A DNA stretch of 64,000 bases from Ipomoea triloba. Taxonomy: Eukaryota > Streptophyta > Magnoliopsida > Solanales > Convolvulaceae. Position 1 is the first letter of the stretch; each line of letters begins with the position of its first letter. Shown one piece after another: positions 37,497 to 50,815 of this stretch. A model generated the notes under the pieces. The model was not told where the DNA came from, made no database searches, and saw only the letters and a program-made list of their open reading frames with translations. The position numbers and the translations under genes are program-made. The stretch spans positions 1,850,602-1,914,601 of the forward strand of contig NC_044923.1 in assembly GCF_003576645.1 (NCBI RefSeq), read 5' to 3'.

Positions 37497-39664
37497 CCAT
37501 CATTTCAACATTTTGGTTTTAATTTGGTTCTAATTTGTGCATTTACTTTATGTATGCTGTTGAGGCAGAGACACCACTATTAAACTTCTGCGAGTAATGA
37601 TATGCAAATTAATAACAAAATTATCTTGTCTATGTTCAGATTGTAAGACTATAGTCATCATCATTTACTGTGATGTTAATTTATTTAACTCCAATTCAAA
37701 TAAGAATTTTTTAGTCCTGTTGGCAATAATATCTTACATAGTTGTGTGTATACACAACTGTTCGTTCACAAACTGTATGCAAGACTACTATGAATATAGG
37801 TTATGATTAGTCAATAGTCAACACACAAAATCTATTATGAAACAATGGACAAATATTATTCGATTTCAAATATGAATCTTGTGGTAGGATGAGGTTTGGA
37901 TTTGTATTTGGTTGGATTCTTTGGGTACATAACTGTATAGTTTGATGTTGAGTCTTGAAATTAGATCAACTTAATTTACCTCTGGTCTCCTGGATTTGGG
38001 TGCAAGTTTATAAGGTCAATAATATAGTCCGACAAAGCTGGAAAACTTAATTAGGATATAAAAAAAAACTCTTAACATATATAATATGATGATATTATGA
38101 AGATTAACCTAACCACGAACAAAATTCCAATTACAACGCAATACTACTATGTTTATAAATCATGAAGATAAGACGGGTACTTGAATTATTTTTTTGAATC
38201 TCATTAAAATAATCCAATTATACACTAATAGGATTTGACAAAAAATACTATCATGGGTAATTTAATTAGTCATATAGATGAAATTCGTCACAAGACACTA
38301 ATAATTATGTCTCACTATCAACAAGTCTAACTTCTGTAAATTAGTTGAGTCGAGTCGATGAGTTGGGAGGTAGAATATGGAGAGTGGAGAGTGGGCAATT
38401 CCACTTTTTATCACAAAAATTTGGCAAAATTGAAATTAAGTAGGTCAAAATAGCGCCAACAGCGGTCAAAACTAGAGGTAGAGGGATTGAAGACTTTGGT
38501 CATCAACTCATCATAGTAGTCATCATAGGGTGGAACCGAAATAAAAAAAGAAAAAAAAATATTTAACGTTTACGGATGGTTGGTCCGGTCGGTCCGGGTG
38601 GGCAGCAACCTCAAAACAATAATATATGTGGAAAGTACTGTAGGGATTCAAATCAAAATAAATAAAAGGGGGAATGGATCTCCCATTCACCTGGTCTGGA
38701 CTCTTCTTTTAAAAATGGTAAGGACTGGAACAGAGATAGAAAAGAAGCTATGCATATATAGGTTTTTGATCAAAGATGGAAAACAAAAGCCCCCTTGGAA
38801 ATGGGGAAAGGGGGTTAGGGGAATTAGATCTTCTTCTTGTACTTTACAGATGATGATCGTTGAATGGAGCTTTTCCATTTTCACTTTCCCAAACCCCCCC
38901 ACCCTGTTTGTTTGCTTACGACAATGGATATTCTTAAGGTTACGTTTAAAGAAAGAAAGCATATATATTTATATAGATAATCTCAACATACATTTATTTG
39001 TTTCTCCATATAATCTCACCTTTATGACTTCATCTATAGTGTGGCCACTGTGTAATACCCTATTCTGCATCAGATTGCTGTCATTTGATTTGTCTTTTTC
39101 TGGCCACAACTAAGATATTTTATTTTACTTTTTTTGGGTTCATATAAATTCTATGATGGATGGGAAGTTAAATTAGTCCAAAGTCAAAGCGTGCTGTCAA
39201 TTTGATTTTTTTTTTAAAAAAAAATTAGGATAAAATTTATAAATTGCTTATTACGGACTTGATATGAGTTGAAATTGATGGTGAATTATTTGGGTCAAAA
39301 TACATATAAAACATAGTTGATCTGGTGTTGACATCATCTCTGTCACGTCATCATATTTACATGCCAACTTATATCTAAAAACATAATAAATGTGAATGAA
39401 GGTTATACCCCTCATTTATGTCCATTTTTTCCGTTAAGTTTTTTTGTACATTATGCTCTAAAAGTTGTACTACATAATATTTTGGATAAATATACCCCTA
39501 CCATTATAACTTTCGTTATCTTTTCCACTATTGTTACTATGCACATGCATCCACCATATATTTTCTTATCTTCAACAATAATAATAATATATACACATTA
39601 AATATTAGAGTTATATGTTAGTTATTTTTTTAAATACAAATATCCAATTTATAAAAATATTTTA

Positions 39665-39665
<1 letters not shown>

Positions 39666-39703
<38 letters not shown>
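39666..39703. repeat. (TTA)n microsatellite
   Basis: About 12-13 uninterrupted tta units. Confidence 0.95.
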
Positions 39704-39704
<1 letters not shown>

Positions 39705-39884
39705 TACCATATTAAAATTTAAATAAATTTAAAATTTTAATATAAAATACTAATATTGGGCACCTATTTTTTGCGCATCGCGCATAAGAAAAACTAGTAT
39801 TATTTTATAAATATTTAAGATTTGAACACTTAACCTCTTGCATAGATGAACAAATACTACAATGTAATAGAGATTGTAGTTGTC

Positions 39885-40612
39885 AGAAAATCTCTTGCAT
39901 AGAGAATGCACTTATTACCACATCACCACACTCTCATCTATTTCATTGTAAAGAATGATTAAATACCGTTATAAAATGAAATTTGTAGAAAATTTTAGTT
40001 GTATTAAGAAGTTTAATATGAAAAATAATATATTGATACTCCCTTCCATATGAGAGTGTAACGGGGTGTCACTAGACCACAAGGTCTTGGCATACAAAAA
40101 ATAACGTAATTTATATTGATAAACAATAAAAATGAAAATTAACTTTTTAATATTTTCACTCAAAAAAAAACTTTTAATATTTTAATTCATTCAGATTTTT
40201 TAACAAATAAACTTTTTAATTTATATTAAAATACACGTGACATACTTTATTCAAATAATATAAATTAACATTTGCATTGCATAATTAAATTTTATTAATG
40301 TTAATATTTTTTTGATAAACTAATAATTAATATGTACAAAATATAAAATGTCTATTATTAAAAATATTATAAATCATAATAAATTAAAATATTACAAATT
40401 TATCATTATTATTAATTTTTTATTAATACATATTTAAAAAAATTTACTTATGAATTTGTTATAAATTTTATGAATTTTTTAATACAACTAAATTTTCTAC
40501 AAATCTCATTTTATAATGGTATTTAATCATTCTTTACAATAATTTAATAGGATAAGAAAGTGGTAAAGTGGTATTGAGTGTCTTCTCTATAACATGACGG
40601 CAAGATGATCCT
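39885..40612. mobile_element. TIR element with about 125-bp inverted ends
   Basis: The left arm (about 39888-40015) includes gtaaagaatgattaaatacc and tttgtagaaaattttagttg. The right arm (about 40478-40610) carries the inverse: caactaaattttctacaaat and ggtatttaatcattctttac. The match weakens but continues outward (cttattaccaca / tggtaaagtggt). The centre is extremely AT-rich with no coding capacity. Boundaries approximate. Confidence 0.7.
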
Positions 40613-40648
40613 TAGTTGTTATTACTAGCTCAACCACTTTTACGCGAT

Positions 40649-40821
40649 ATTAAAATTAAGAATAAGCAAATGTAGTTTATTCATTTTAGATGACGGGATT
40701 CCATACTAGTTCAATATCATAACATGTTCTATTGGGTATTAAATTCAAGAATAAACAAATGTAGTTTATTCATTTTAGACTACGGGATGTGATACTAGTT
40801 CAATGTTAAAACATGTTTCTT
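40649..40821. repeat. Direct duplication, 2 x about 84 bp
   Basis: Two units starting at 40649 and 40738; both contain aaatgtagtttattcatttt and atactagttcaat. Confidence 0.85.
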
Positions 40822-42524
40822 TAAGGATTTTAATGTGTCCTATATTGTTGTTAATGACAAAATATAAAATGTGCTTTGTAGTATTGTAAACTTATTAAGG
40901 ATGGGGAGGAAAATAAACAATCAAATCAAAATCATATATTAGTGGCTAAGCTTTCATGGATGGGGATCAAGGCTTTTCGAAATTGATTCTTCATGTCATT
41001 ATTTAATTTGACAAAAGTAAAAAATAAAAATAAAAATTTGTTGCCCCTCAATCAAATCATGGTTTTAGGTTGCCTGTGATGAGCTTTTGCCATACAAGCT
41101 GTACTATGTTCTAAAGAAGGGTAAAGCCAGGGTGTATTACCATGATTTTGAGTTGAACAGATCCTAACTTTCAAATTATTTGTAGGCTATTGATGCAATA
41201 AAAAGACTACAATCATTAAAATTTCAAATATATACATTTTTTTTCTCTTTTTTGCCTCTTGCAATTATATTCTGATCCAGCATTCTTTTTCTTTGCTTAA
41301 AGAGATGTTAGAGCTATATAGGGGAATAAAGCCAGACAACACTAGCAGGTTTAAAGACAAAAGAGAAAAGGGGAAAAAAATCACTCACACACACACTACC
41401 AAATTGTAAGAAAATGCAGCACTTAAAAGAGCAAACCCTAATCAAATTAAATTTGCAATTCAGTTTTGATGAACAGGAAAATTTGCAACTACTAGAGAGT
41501 ATGAACTAGGTAAATCATGCTCCTGTGTAATAGTTCATAAATCACATATGATAGTTAAATCGTACTAGGAATACTATGTGTAACATATCCGACTAAAAGA
41601 GGGTTGACAAGAATAAAACTTGTAAGTTGTGGATACAAAAGTCGTGCTTCACTCATTCGATTGTCCCTTTCAGAACTACTCTATATTTCGTTGTTTTAAA
41701 GGGAGGGGAACCCCAACCCACAAAAATTAAACTAGCTATTAGCAACGAAAACACATTTTTGCCAATGAACGACCAATTTGTCATCACTTAAAAACCATAA
41801 AAGGGGAGAGGGGGGTTCTCCAAAACCCATAGGGCTTGAGCATGAAATGAGGAAGCACTCACTAGACACACTAGAATTTCAATTTCCCTTTGTCACTAGG
41901 CTACAAGATTTTTAATAATATGTTATATGTTAGGATTATTATATGTATTCTAATTTAATTGATATACACTATGCCACTATGGGAACTTTTAATATTCCAC
42001 ATTTTCATCATATCTTGTTAGGCTACATAAATATATTAATTAACCTAACCTTACCCTTTTTGGATTAGAAGGCTTTAATCTATGTATGCAAATACTAGGT
42101 AATTGTTCTAATATAAGATAGTATGTTGATGATATAAAGTCATTTGGATACAATAATTAATTATTTTTTTAATAGATAGTCGGTAAATAAAAAAGTGAGA
42201 TTTTCTGCAGCTGCTGCGATCCTATGATCATTTCCCATTGTTTATTAATTATTGATTTGTTAATACGGTTGATTATTAAAATAAACACTGATCAGCTAAT
42301 GATGTGATTTTGCAACCAATGAAGACTGCTATCCAATTAAGAGATGACGCGTGTCCTAAACCCCACTCCACCTGGACAGGTGGGCCATCATGTCTCCGCT
42401 AATCAAGACCATAAAGCACCCATTTGTCCAAATGATCATTCGATAACAGCGTCCAATCACTAAAGCGCACCGAACAATACCTTCACTGCACGGCTCCTCT
42501 CTATACATATACTCACGATTTCCG

Positions 42525-42532
42525 TTATATAA
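42525..42532 (+). promoter_or_regulatory. Probable BRX TATA box
   Basis: ttatataa, followed after about 15 bp by a CT-rich stretch typical of plant leaders. It lies about 780 bp before the BRX start codon, compatible with a spliced leader. Confidence 0.5.
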
Positions 42533-42687
42533 CGACGAAACCACTTCTCTCTTTGTCTCCATTCCCTTCAATTCCTCTCTCGTTTCGCCTTGAGAATCTA
42601 TACTATACATACAGCCCCCTGTATCTATATCTACACACGCGCGCACACGTTTGTTTGTGCTGTTCTGCTCTGTTTTTCTGTGTGTTG

Positions 42688-42864
42688 ATGTAGTCGCCGG
42701 AGCTGATAATCCGAGAATTCCGAGTTCCGGCGCCGGAGACTCGGCGATTTTTTCGCCCTGGAAGCTCTCAGCCGAGCTTAATGCCGGAGAATTTCAGCGG
42801 TCGCGGAACCGATTGCGCCGATTTCTCTCCTTCCTTTTCGTCGCCGGAGAATCGCAGGGAGTGA
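42688..42864 (+). promoter_or_regulatory. BRX leader with AUG-stop and a 27-codon upstream ORF
   Basis: In the predicted first leader exon (about 42560-42912), ATGTAG at 42688-42693 is a start codon followed at once by a stop. A second upstream ATG at 42781 opens a 27-codon frame (starts MPENFSGRG) ending at the TGA at 42862-42864. A donor gag|gtgagg at 42912 and an acceptor ttttag at 43290 would remove a 5' UTR intron just before the BRX start. If the leader is transcribed as predicted, both upstream AUGs would dampen BRX translation. Confidence 0.45.
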
Positions 42865-43308
42865 AGAGGAAGGAGCGAGCGATCGTCTTCGTCGACGTCG
42901 GAGAAATTCGAGGTGAGGTTAAAATTATTTATTCCGTTGTTGAAATTATTGTATTAATCAATGAAACGTCACCGTATATCATTTGCGGGGAAACCGGCAT
43001 GAGATGCAGAGCGTGTGCGCGGGTTGCTTTTTGTCTATTTGTCGATTCAATGGCCGCTGTCTAGTCTCTGACACAGCGACTGATAAAGCGATTAGTCATT
43101 CATTCTAATTTTTATTTTTAGACAAAAGAAATAAATTACTCAAACACGTACAGTGTGCTTCATTATTTCATCCGAAAATTGAAGTTGATTTCGTTCAAAT
43201 TCGTTCTGTGAATTTCATCGATTGTTACAGTATACTTCTGTACTTCTTACAGATTTATTGCTTTTTTCAGATAAAAAATATATATTTTAGGAGAGCGATA
43301 GTGAGGAG

Positions 43309-46300
43309 ATGTTGACGTGCATCACGTGTAAGCAAAAGAATGATGACGATGACGGAGAGGAAGGCCCCCGTGGAACGCCCGGTACAAAGGACGCCGTCAA
43401 AAGCCTGACGGCACAGGTTCTTATCCTACTCCCTTCCCTACTATATTATTATTGGTCTTCCCCACCTTGTCAAATAAATAAATAAATATATATATATATT
43501 GGAAACCCTTGTCAAATATTATTAGCAAACAAAAATATGAGAGAGTTGTCACGTAAACGTGTAGGTAAAAAAAAAAAGAGGAAAAAAGCAAAAGGTTAGA
43601 TGGACTTGCTCCAAACTTCTTAAAGTAAAAGTCGGGTTTGGAGCAACAATCCCACTCAAGTTACTTGAGTTGATAGATTGGTAACAACAATGTTATACAT
43701 GTCAACTACGAGGAGCTTTGCCAATTAGGGTCACACGCAAGTTTATCTTGAGCATATTCTCAAATAGCGAACCTTTTAACTATGGGCAGCTTTGCTAGTT
43801 AGGGTCACACGGAAGGTTTATCTTGTGTATACTCTCAAATAGTGAGTACGGTTTTTTTAGTCACTAAAAAAGGACTGCTTTGAACCCTTAGGTGTAAAGG
43901 TTGGGATCAAACTCAGTCTTTACACATAACTATGTACGTGCAAAAAATGATTAAAAGTGAGAAAAAAAATAAAGAAGAAAGACCTAATAAGATGATTAAG
44001 GAGATTCTTCTTAGTCTTTGCATGCAAAGTGCAAAACACTATTATTTTGTAACGCTGTACAGTGCCCTCCATTTTGTGGGGCTCACTGGTGGTGTTTGCT
44101 GTTTGGGCCTACCCAATGTAAACAATTAGGCTTCAGTTTCTATGCCTTGGATCTGGTGAATTTGGGGTTGTTTTTTCCCATCATTGGGTTTGATTGGATT
44201 GATGATCTAAAAACGTTAAAAGAAACAAAAAGGGGAAAAAATCTTGGATTAAGACATAGCTAATTCTATGATTAAAGGTATTAGGTGGCTATTTGTTTCA
44301 CTATGGTTAGTGGACAAAAATAGGTCTGCAACCACTCGATGACTCCAGCAGAGCAATCTTTAATGGTGGAAAGGTTGAGGGTATTTTCTATAGAAATGAA
44401 CAGTGTTCCCCTTTGCTGTCAAGACCCAAAAAGCCATGTTCAGAACATCAACATTGAGACATATAGTCCAAGTAACTTGCTGCCTTTCCGTCTTTTGCAT
44501 CACTCCTTTTGCTTTTCAGTAGTTCTATCCTTTACAAAATCTTCCAAGCTGGAAGAAAATCTTTCCCTGATCCCTTTGGGGATTGCTCAGGATGGGAGTA
44601 GTTTTCTTTTTTATTTATTTGTTTGTTTGTTTTATTTTTATTTACATGTGAATGTGTTTTGGTCAAATCTCCCTAGAATGTGAGTAAAGACAATGTTCAT
44701 GTCTGGTAAAGAGCTATCAATGTTCCTTTGACTTGACCCACCTTTGAATTCTTGTCCTCCCACTCACTGTGCTCCCTCCTACTCCCAGCTACCATGTTAG
44801 CAATTCAAATCCATGAATGCCCTTTATGACACACACAGTCAAATGCTTGCACAAAATCAACACTGTTTCTTGTACCTTGGAACTCCTATAATCTCTTGCC
44901 ATAGCTAGGAATCCTATGTTTCAAGTTTATTTGCAAAACCTTAGCAAAATGCCCTGCTAGAGGTGGCTTTGTGTTTTAAGATTGACTGAATGGCATTGAT
45001 TAACAGGACTAAGTTGCTAGAATAATTTTGTGTAATGGTCATTGTGTTCATGTTTTAGGTGTAACAAATGGCAGCTCTCATTATGCTAAAATGTATGGGT
45101 TTTGGTGTTTGATTTACAGATAAAGGATATTGCATTGAAGGTGTCTGGAAGTAAAAGCAAGTCAAGCACACCAACCAGCAGTTATAGGAAAGGGCATAGG
45201 CCATATCCTGATTTTGATACAATCTCCGAGGATGTTCCATACACATACCAGCCTGGGAGCTCGAGCTCTACACCGGCTTGGGATTTCACAAATCCTGCTC
45301 ATCACCGGACTCCTCGACCCCAGTCGAGATTTGTTGGTGGTGGAGACTCCGTCCCCCAGTCTGGTGAATTGGTCCTGGAAGAAGACAGAGAGCCCAAGGA
45401 GTGGACAGCTCAGGTGGAGCCTGGAGTTCAGATCACTTTTGTGTCTCTCCCAACTGGCGGGAATGATCTTAAACGAATCCGTTTCAGGTACTATATGTGA
45501 AACCCCTTCAGAATATTGTTCAAATGTTACTAATATTCAAATTCCTTAATTCTTGTCAATCTTTCTCTGGTTTCCTATTTGAAACTGACAAGTGTTTTTG
45601 GATATTTGAAGCCGGGACATGTTTGACAAATGGCAAGCTCAGAGATGGTGGGGAGAAAACTATGACAGAATCATGGAGCTCTATAATGTTCAAAGATTCA
45701 ATCAGCAAGCATTTGGCACTCCCTCGCACTCTGAGGCTGGGGTAAATTGAGCTTCACCTTACAGAATTACAAACTGTGAACCAGATTTACTTAAGCTTAC
45801 AAATTTTACAATCTTTTATATGTATATATATACAGAGAGATTCTACTTATTCCCGGCTGTCAATAAGGGAGAGCCCTATGATAGCTCCTGCATCAAGGAA
45901 TTACTATAAACCTAGCTCAAGTGGTTATGGTGGTGGTGGTGGCCCCCCAATGTCTTCTATGGAACCATCACGGATGACGACTGACTCTAGAGATGAGCCA
46001 GCAGTTTCAGTTAGCAATGCCAGTGAAGTGGATTCAGAATGGATAGAAGAAGATGAACCCGGGGTGTATATAACCATCAGACAACTAGCTGATGGCACCA
46101 GAGAGCTGCGCCGTGTCAGATTCAGGTATTTCACTCTTCTCCTATTGAGTCCAAGAAACATGAAACCATCACAAAAGCATATATAAATAATAAACTACAG
46201 CTTCTATCCTTGTATTGATAATTTGACCTCTGTTTTCATGTTTCACACAGTCGAGAAAGATTTGGGGAGGTAAATGCGAAGACCTGGTGGGAACAGAACA

Positions 46301-46329
46301 GGGACAGGATACAAGCTCAATACCTTTGA
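43309..46329 (+). CDS. BRX: BREVIS RADIX-type protein
   Basis: 324 aa from five coding exons: 43309-43416, 45120-45487, 45612-45741, 45836-46125, 46251-46329; total 975 nt in one frame. The first donor is followed by gttctt, a less common but valid GT site. The N terminus MLTCITCKQKNDDD carries the CxxC motif usual for BRX membrane association, followed by a KDAVKSLTAQIKDIALK motif. Two BRX domains: about 127-187 (EPKEWTAQVEPGVQITF, LKRIRFSRDMFDKWQAQRWW) and about 265-322 (EWIEEDEPGVYITIRQL, RERFGEVNAKTWWEQNRDRI). The linker is Gly/Ser-rich. In Arabidopsis BRX regulates root meristem growth and protophloem differentiation and acts with PAX kinase at the plasma membrane. Length is slightly below AtBRX. 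Intact. The first coding intron is 1.7 kb. Confidence 0.93.
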
Positions 46330-47031
46330 ACTATAACTCTTTTCCTATTGGCATTCATTGAGAGATTGAATGCTCAATGGAAATGGAAAAGGAAAAATTT
46401 TGCCTCTGCATCTAAGGGGATGCAAATCGCCTCTCCCATGTGGAGATGGCGTTACGGTTCAAGTTCACAACCATTTTGAGTGATTAAAAAAAAAAAGACT
46501 AGACAACGACTACAGTGCGAGCATGTTTGATATTTATACTTCTTCAATTAGAATGGCTTCATTCAACAAGGCAGTCACTCTCTTGACGAGTTTTAATGTT
46601 TCATTCAATTTTGGTCGCTGATAATTTTATGGCTTCATTCAATATTTTGCAAATTCTTTTTGTGCTTTGTTTTGCCTCCCAAGTTGTTGCTTCAATGGCT
46701 ACAAAAGAAAGATGTTTGATAGGCAATATAAACGGCTGTTTCTATTGTACAACTTTCTGGGCTCAAGGAATCAATGGTATAATGTTTACTAAACTCCAAC
46801 ACTTCCAATGGTGTTTATATCCAAAAAGACACTTTGAAGATTTTACCACAACATAATTTCTTAATCATAGACTAGTAAAAATGAAACAACAGTTTGGTCT
46901 ACTAATTGGAACAGAGCACAGGAGGGGGAGGCACGCATAAAAGTGGATCAAATAATCAAACTCACAAATTTAGCCAGACACGAAGGGCAGCATACTCGAG
47001 CACCATCATGAATCAATGTTGTATCTAATCT
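46330..47031. other. Convergent 3' region between BRX and CDKF-4-like kinase
   Basis: Holds both 3' UTRs. An open frame at about 46596-46856 has no recognisable content. No repeats stand out. Confidence 0.6.
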
Positions 47032-50000
47032 TCAGCCCGTCACTTTCCTTGTCGAAGCCCTTCCTGGAGGAATGGCCCGAGATCTTCCATGGGGCACCCT
47101 GGTTTGCGAATGCCACCCTCCGGCCTTCGGAGGCTGAGGCGACAGTTGTTTTACAGGTGGTCTACCGGAGCCAATATTTAGGTTTGTGAACTTCTTAGCT
47201 GCATTCGAGACTTGACTAGGCTTCACCGTGGGGCCTGGCACTGCCAAGCAAAAGCACATTTACCACATCAATTCGAGCAATACTAGAAATGCATAAAGTG
47301 TTTAGTTTTCAATATTTGGTCTTTCCTAACAATTACATAAACAAATTTAACTACACTTCCCACAGAGAAGAGAAGAGTACAACCATGAATCCATGATATG
47401 GTATGCAAAAAGGATTCCATCCTAACTATTTATGTGCACAAACTGAAATTTCACTCTTATATGTAACTCACTGGGAAGATTCCTTGCGGGTGGTTGATAT
47501 TTAGATTGCTGCTTCAGAGAACCCTTAAGAGGTTTATTGGTTATTGCATCCTGGGAATATAATAATATATTGTTAACAATGTTATCTGAACTAAACTCAA
47601 TAACCGGAAGAACTTACCGCAACTGTGTAAAATACAACTATGAAATATACCAACCTGAGAGTTTATTTCCGACTTTCTTTGTATACCTGTAAAAAAAGTA
47701 TTGAGATGGATGTTTTTTGGATATCAGAAATCTTTTTTGTCCTAAACTGTAAAGAAAGATCTTCATGAAAGAAGCCAATTGATTCTTGTGTGGTTTCTCA
47801 TGATAATTTTAGCCTATTTCTATTTTTAATCAGTTCTAGCTTTAGATTTTTAACTTTATTTCAAAAGTATTAGCTCTAGATTGTTTTAAAAAATTAACAC
47901 AACACATTATATGTTACCCGCATTCAAGGATGCATGTGACTTGAGAGATGATGTTTTACTCATGGACTTTGGATTGGAGATAGTCCCAATGGACAACCTA
48001 TTGCCCTTTTGCTCCGATGCATCTGTTGTTCTAGTTGAAATGAACCCAATATTATTGCGCCCTACTGTTAGCAAATGACATTGAAAGGAGGTTAGAAAAC
48101 AATGAAGGCTGGCAGGATGCATCACAGTGAGTAAGATAAAAAAACAAACCAGATTGGGTGGTTCTTGAGAGGGCTACACCAGACCGCAGAGATGGTGGAA
48201 CATAGATGCAACTCTGTCAGAAAAAAAAAACATACAAAGAGTTATATCTCTTTATAACACTGTGCATATTAAATATTAAATACAAGAAAAAAGCACAGTG
48301 AAAGAATGGAGGCATCACAGGAGAAATAGGCAACCTGAAAGAAAGGATGCTGAAGGACCTCCACAGCAGTTGGCCTCTTGCAGGGATCCCATGAGCAAAG
48401 TGACTATAATAAAGCAACACATGAAAAAGGAATAAGTGGGCTTGTAGCACCATAGGGAAAATAAGGCGGGAGGGGGAGACATGCCAATTTACAAATTCCA
48501 AATGTTGTTCCAATCCAAAAAATCCACATCTGTCAAAAGGCAAATAGAGAAATGATGACAAGTGTTTGTAAAGAGAACTTACTGTAATAAGATTAATAGC
48601 GTTCTCACTAGCAGATGGTATCAACACTGAAAGATGCAAACCAACAGCCTACAACATATAACATAATATAAGATTAATCAATATACAAATCTAATAAAAA
48701 AAAAATCAAATCCAAGGAAATGTAGAGTACAAACTGACTCATGGCATCTGGTAAAGCTTGAAGCACTCATTCACACATGTGGAGGGGGAAGAAGGGATGA
48801 ACAACTCACCTGTGGAAACTGGTAGCCAATAGAATTGGCAAGTTGAAGTCCCTCAGACCATTCTGTCATTGTTGGTGAGCCTAATACACTGCATATTTTG
48901 TAGATTTCATCTGCTTCACTGCATTGATAATGATACAATCCGTTAACATCAATGAGAAAAATAACAAGGAGAATAAAAATATCCAAAAGATTTACTTTAA
49001 ACCCGGAAATAGAGGATGCTTTGTAAACAATTCAGCCATAATTGCACCCATTGCCCACATATCTGAAACACAAAATACAAAGTAAATCATGCATCAGGAA
49101 GAGAGGAAAATGTAGGGGTGGGGAGGGGATAATAATACCAGTGAGAAAGAGAGAGAGAAGTGTTTTAGTTCTGAATTCATACATACCAACAGCAAATCCA
49201 TATGTTGTTGACTGGAGAAGAACTTCAGGAGCCCGATACCTGCAATATCACCTTTGAGTTACTGATCTTCATCTAAAAAGAGGGGAAAAAATAACAAAGG
49301 GTAAACAGTAAATGTTCACCAGCGTGTTGAGACGTATCCTGTATATGGAGGTTGAGAATTGATCTGACGGGCAAGACCAAAATCAGCAATTTTAATTATA
49401 TCTTTTGAAACCAACAAGTTCTCTGTTCAACCATCAAAATAAACATTATTTTAGAACTGACCAGATGACAATTACAACAATTGCATAAATACTTAGTTCA
49501 TGGTATATATTTCAATCAGCCAAGTTCATACAGGAAACACAGATTTTTGTAAGATTCAGTGGCATACAGAATTGTAATGCAAGTTTAGTTTTCTAACATA
49601 AATATGGCACATATCCCACAAGAATTTTGTGTAGAACCAGTGACCACACGCTTCTGAAGTACACTTAACAGTAGCACAAATATAAGCTCAAAGATCATCA
49701 ACAATAAAACCAGCAGCGAATCAAAGTAAAATACTATTTCATAGTTTATAAACTTAAGAAATTATGATAACATTTCATTTAGAATGCATGTATGGCATGT
49801 TGAACAATTTCACAGTGCTGCAAAATTCAACATCTTAAAAGAGAATTAGGAGGTGTAAATCAAATTACTAATGTTCATAACTCATGGTAAAAGGTGAAAG
49901 AAAAACCAAATAAAAGCTCAGAAGGTTAAATATAAAGGAAGTCAACTGAAAAGTCAGCATTAGCAGCTTATTGATAATCATCAGTATCTTTTTAGTGATT

Positions 50001-50804
50001 GGATATCAAAAGTCGGTCAAAAATATGTTCTTACAACAGCATACATATATTATACTTCTATATCAAAAGGAGATAAAATTCAAATAACTACCTGGCTTAA
50101 GGTCACGATGAAAATATCCCCGTTGATGCATGTGTGCAAGACCTTGAAATACTTGGAAGCACCAATTTTTAATTTCAGCTTCTGAGAAAAGCTTTACTCT
50201 GTCCTTCATAAGCTGGTACAGGTTACACTCCTGGAAGGTGTTTAAAATTTTTTAATACTGCTTAAAACCTATAGCAAAGAGAAATAAAAAACCATGTAAC
50301 AAGCACCACGTACCATATATTCAAACACAAAAAACAAGACGTCATGTTCCCTAATTACTTCCTTGAGCTTTACAATATTTGGATGGCTCATTCTCCTCAA
50401 TGACTGCGAATGAAACAAATGTCAATTTTATCTATGACAGAGGGAGGTCATATTAAAGGAAAATGGGAAATTTTGTTTTACCTTGACTTCTCTCAAGTTT
50501 ACACACTCCTCCCATGAATAATATTTCTTCTTCATTTTTTTTATTGCAACCTGTTCAGCAATAATGTTTAATGGAAGATCTGATATAAAAATAAAAAGCT
50601 AAAGGTCAGGTTTTAAAGATGAAAGTAGCACACACCACATCACCAGTTTGCTTATTTAATGCTCGCCAAACACTTCCAAATGTACCATTACCAACTTCCT
50701 TGATTATATTATACCTGCAGCAAGCCATCACAGGTTAATTGGGAAAAAGAGAGAGAGAGAGAGAGACAACGGCGGTGGAAGTAGAAATCAACTGACCTGT
50801 CCAT
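47032..50804 (-). CDS. CDKF-4 / MHK-like Ser/Thr protein kinase (RCK: MAK/ICK-type)
   Basis: 460 aa, 16 coding exons on the minus strand: 50804-50797, 50714-50636, 50550-50482, 50403-50314, 50230-50092, 49422-49320, 49239-49187, 49062-48996, 48918-48810, 48648-48583, 48403-48335, 48213-48150, 48064-47918, 47686-47655, 47550-47472, 47240-47032; total 1383 nt, all joins in frame. The first coding exon has only 8 nt (ATG GAC AG). Kinase domain about 4-284: [14 protein letters not shown] (Lys33), FHRDLKPEN (Asp125), DFG (142-144), T-x-Y activation motif YTGY (156-158), [12 protein letters not shown], then [20 protein letters not shown], the helix insert of CDK/MAPK-like kinases. The C-terminal tail is basic and Ser/Pro-rich, with no known domain. 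Relatives are MHK and CDKF;4 in plants and MAK/ICK in animals. A 5' UTR exon and a 2-kb leader intron lie upstream. Confidence 0.9.
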
Positions 50805-50815
50805 TTTTTATTACA

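Larger units (their letters stand above)
37497..42500. other. Five-kb gene-poor region between PAM68 and BRX
   Basis: Very AT-rich; longer open frames (for example around 38580-39110) have no recognisable content and no good start. Contains a TTA microsatellite, a long-TIR element and an 88-bp-spaced direct repeat (listed separately). The last kilobase presumably includes the BRX promoter. Confidence 0.6.

Noticed and set aside
38580..39113. 177-residue open frame between PAM68 and BRX
   Set aside because: It opens at a TTG, not ATG, has low-complexity content with a run of hydrophobic and Tyr/Ile residues from AT-rich DNA, and shows no recognisable domain or splice context.
42651..43064. 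137-residue open frame before BRX
   Set aside because: It opens at a TTG; the region is better explained as the BRX leader exon and leader intron.
46596..46856. 86-residue frame downstream of BRX
   Set aside because: It sits in the expected BRX 3' UTR, with no homology and no exon neighbours.
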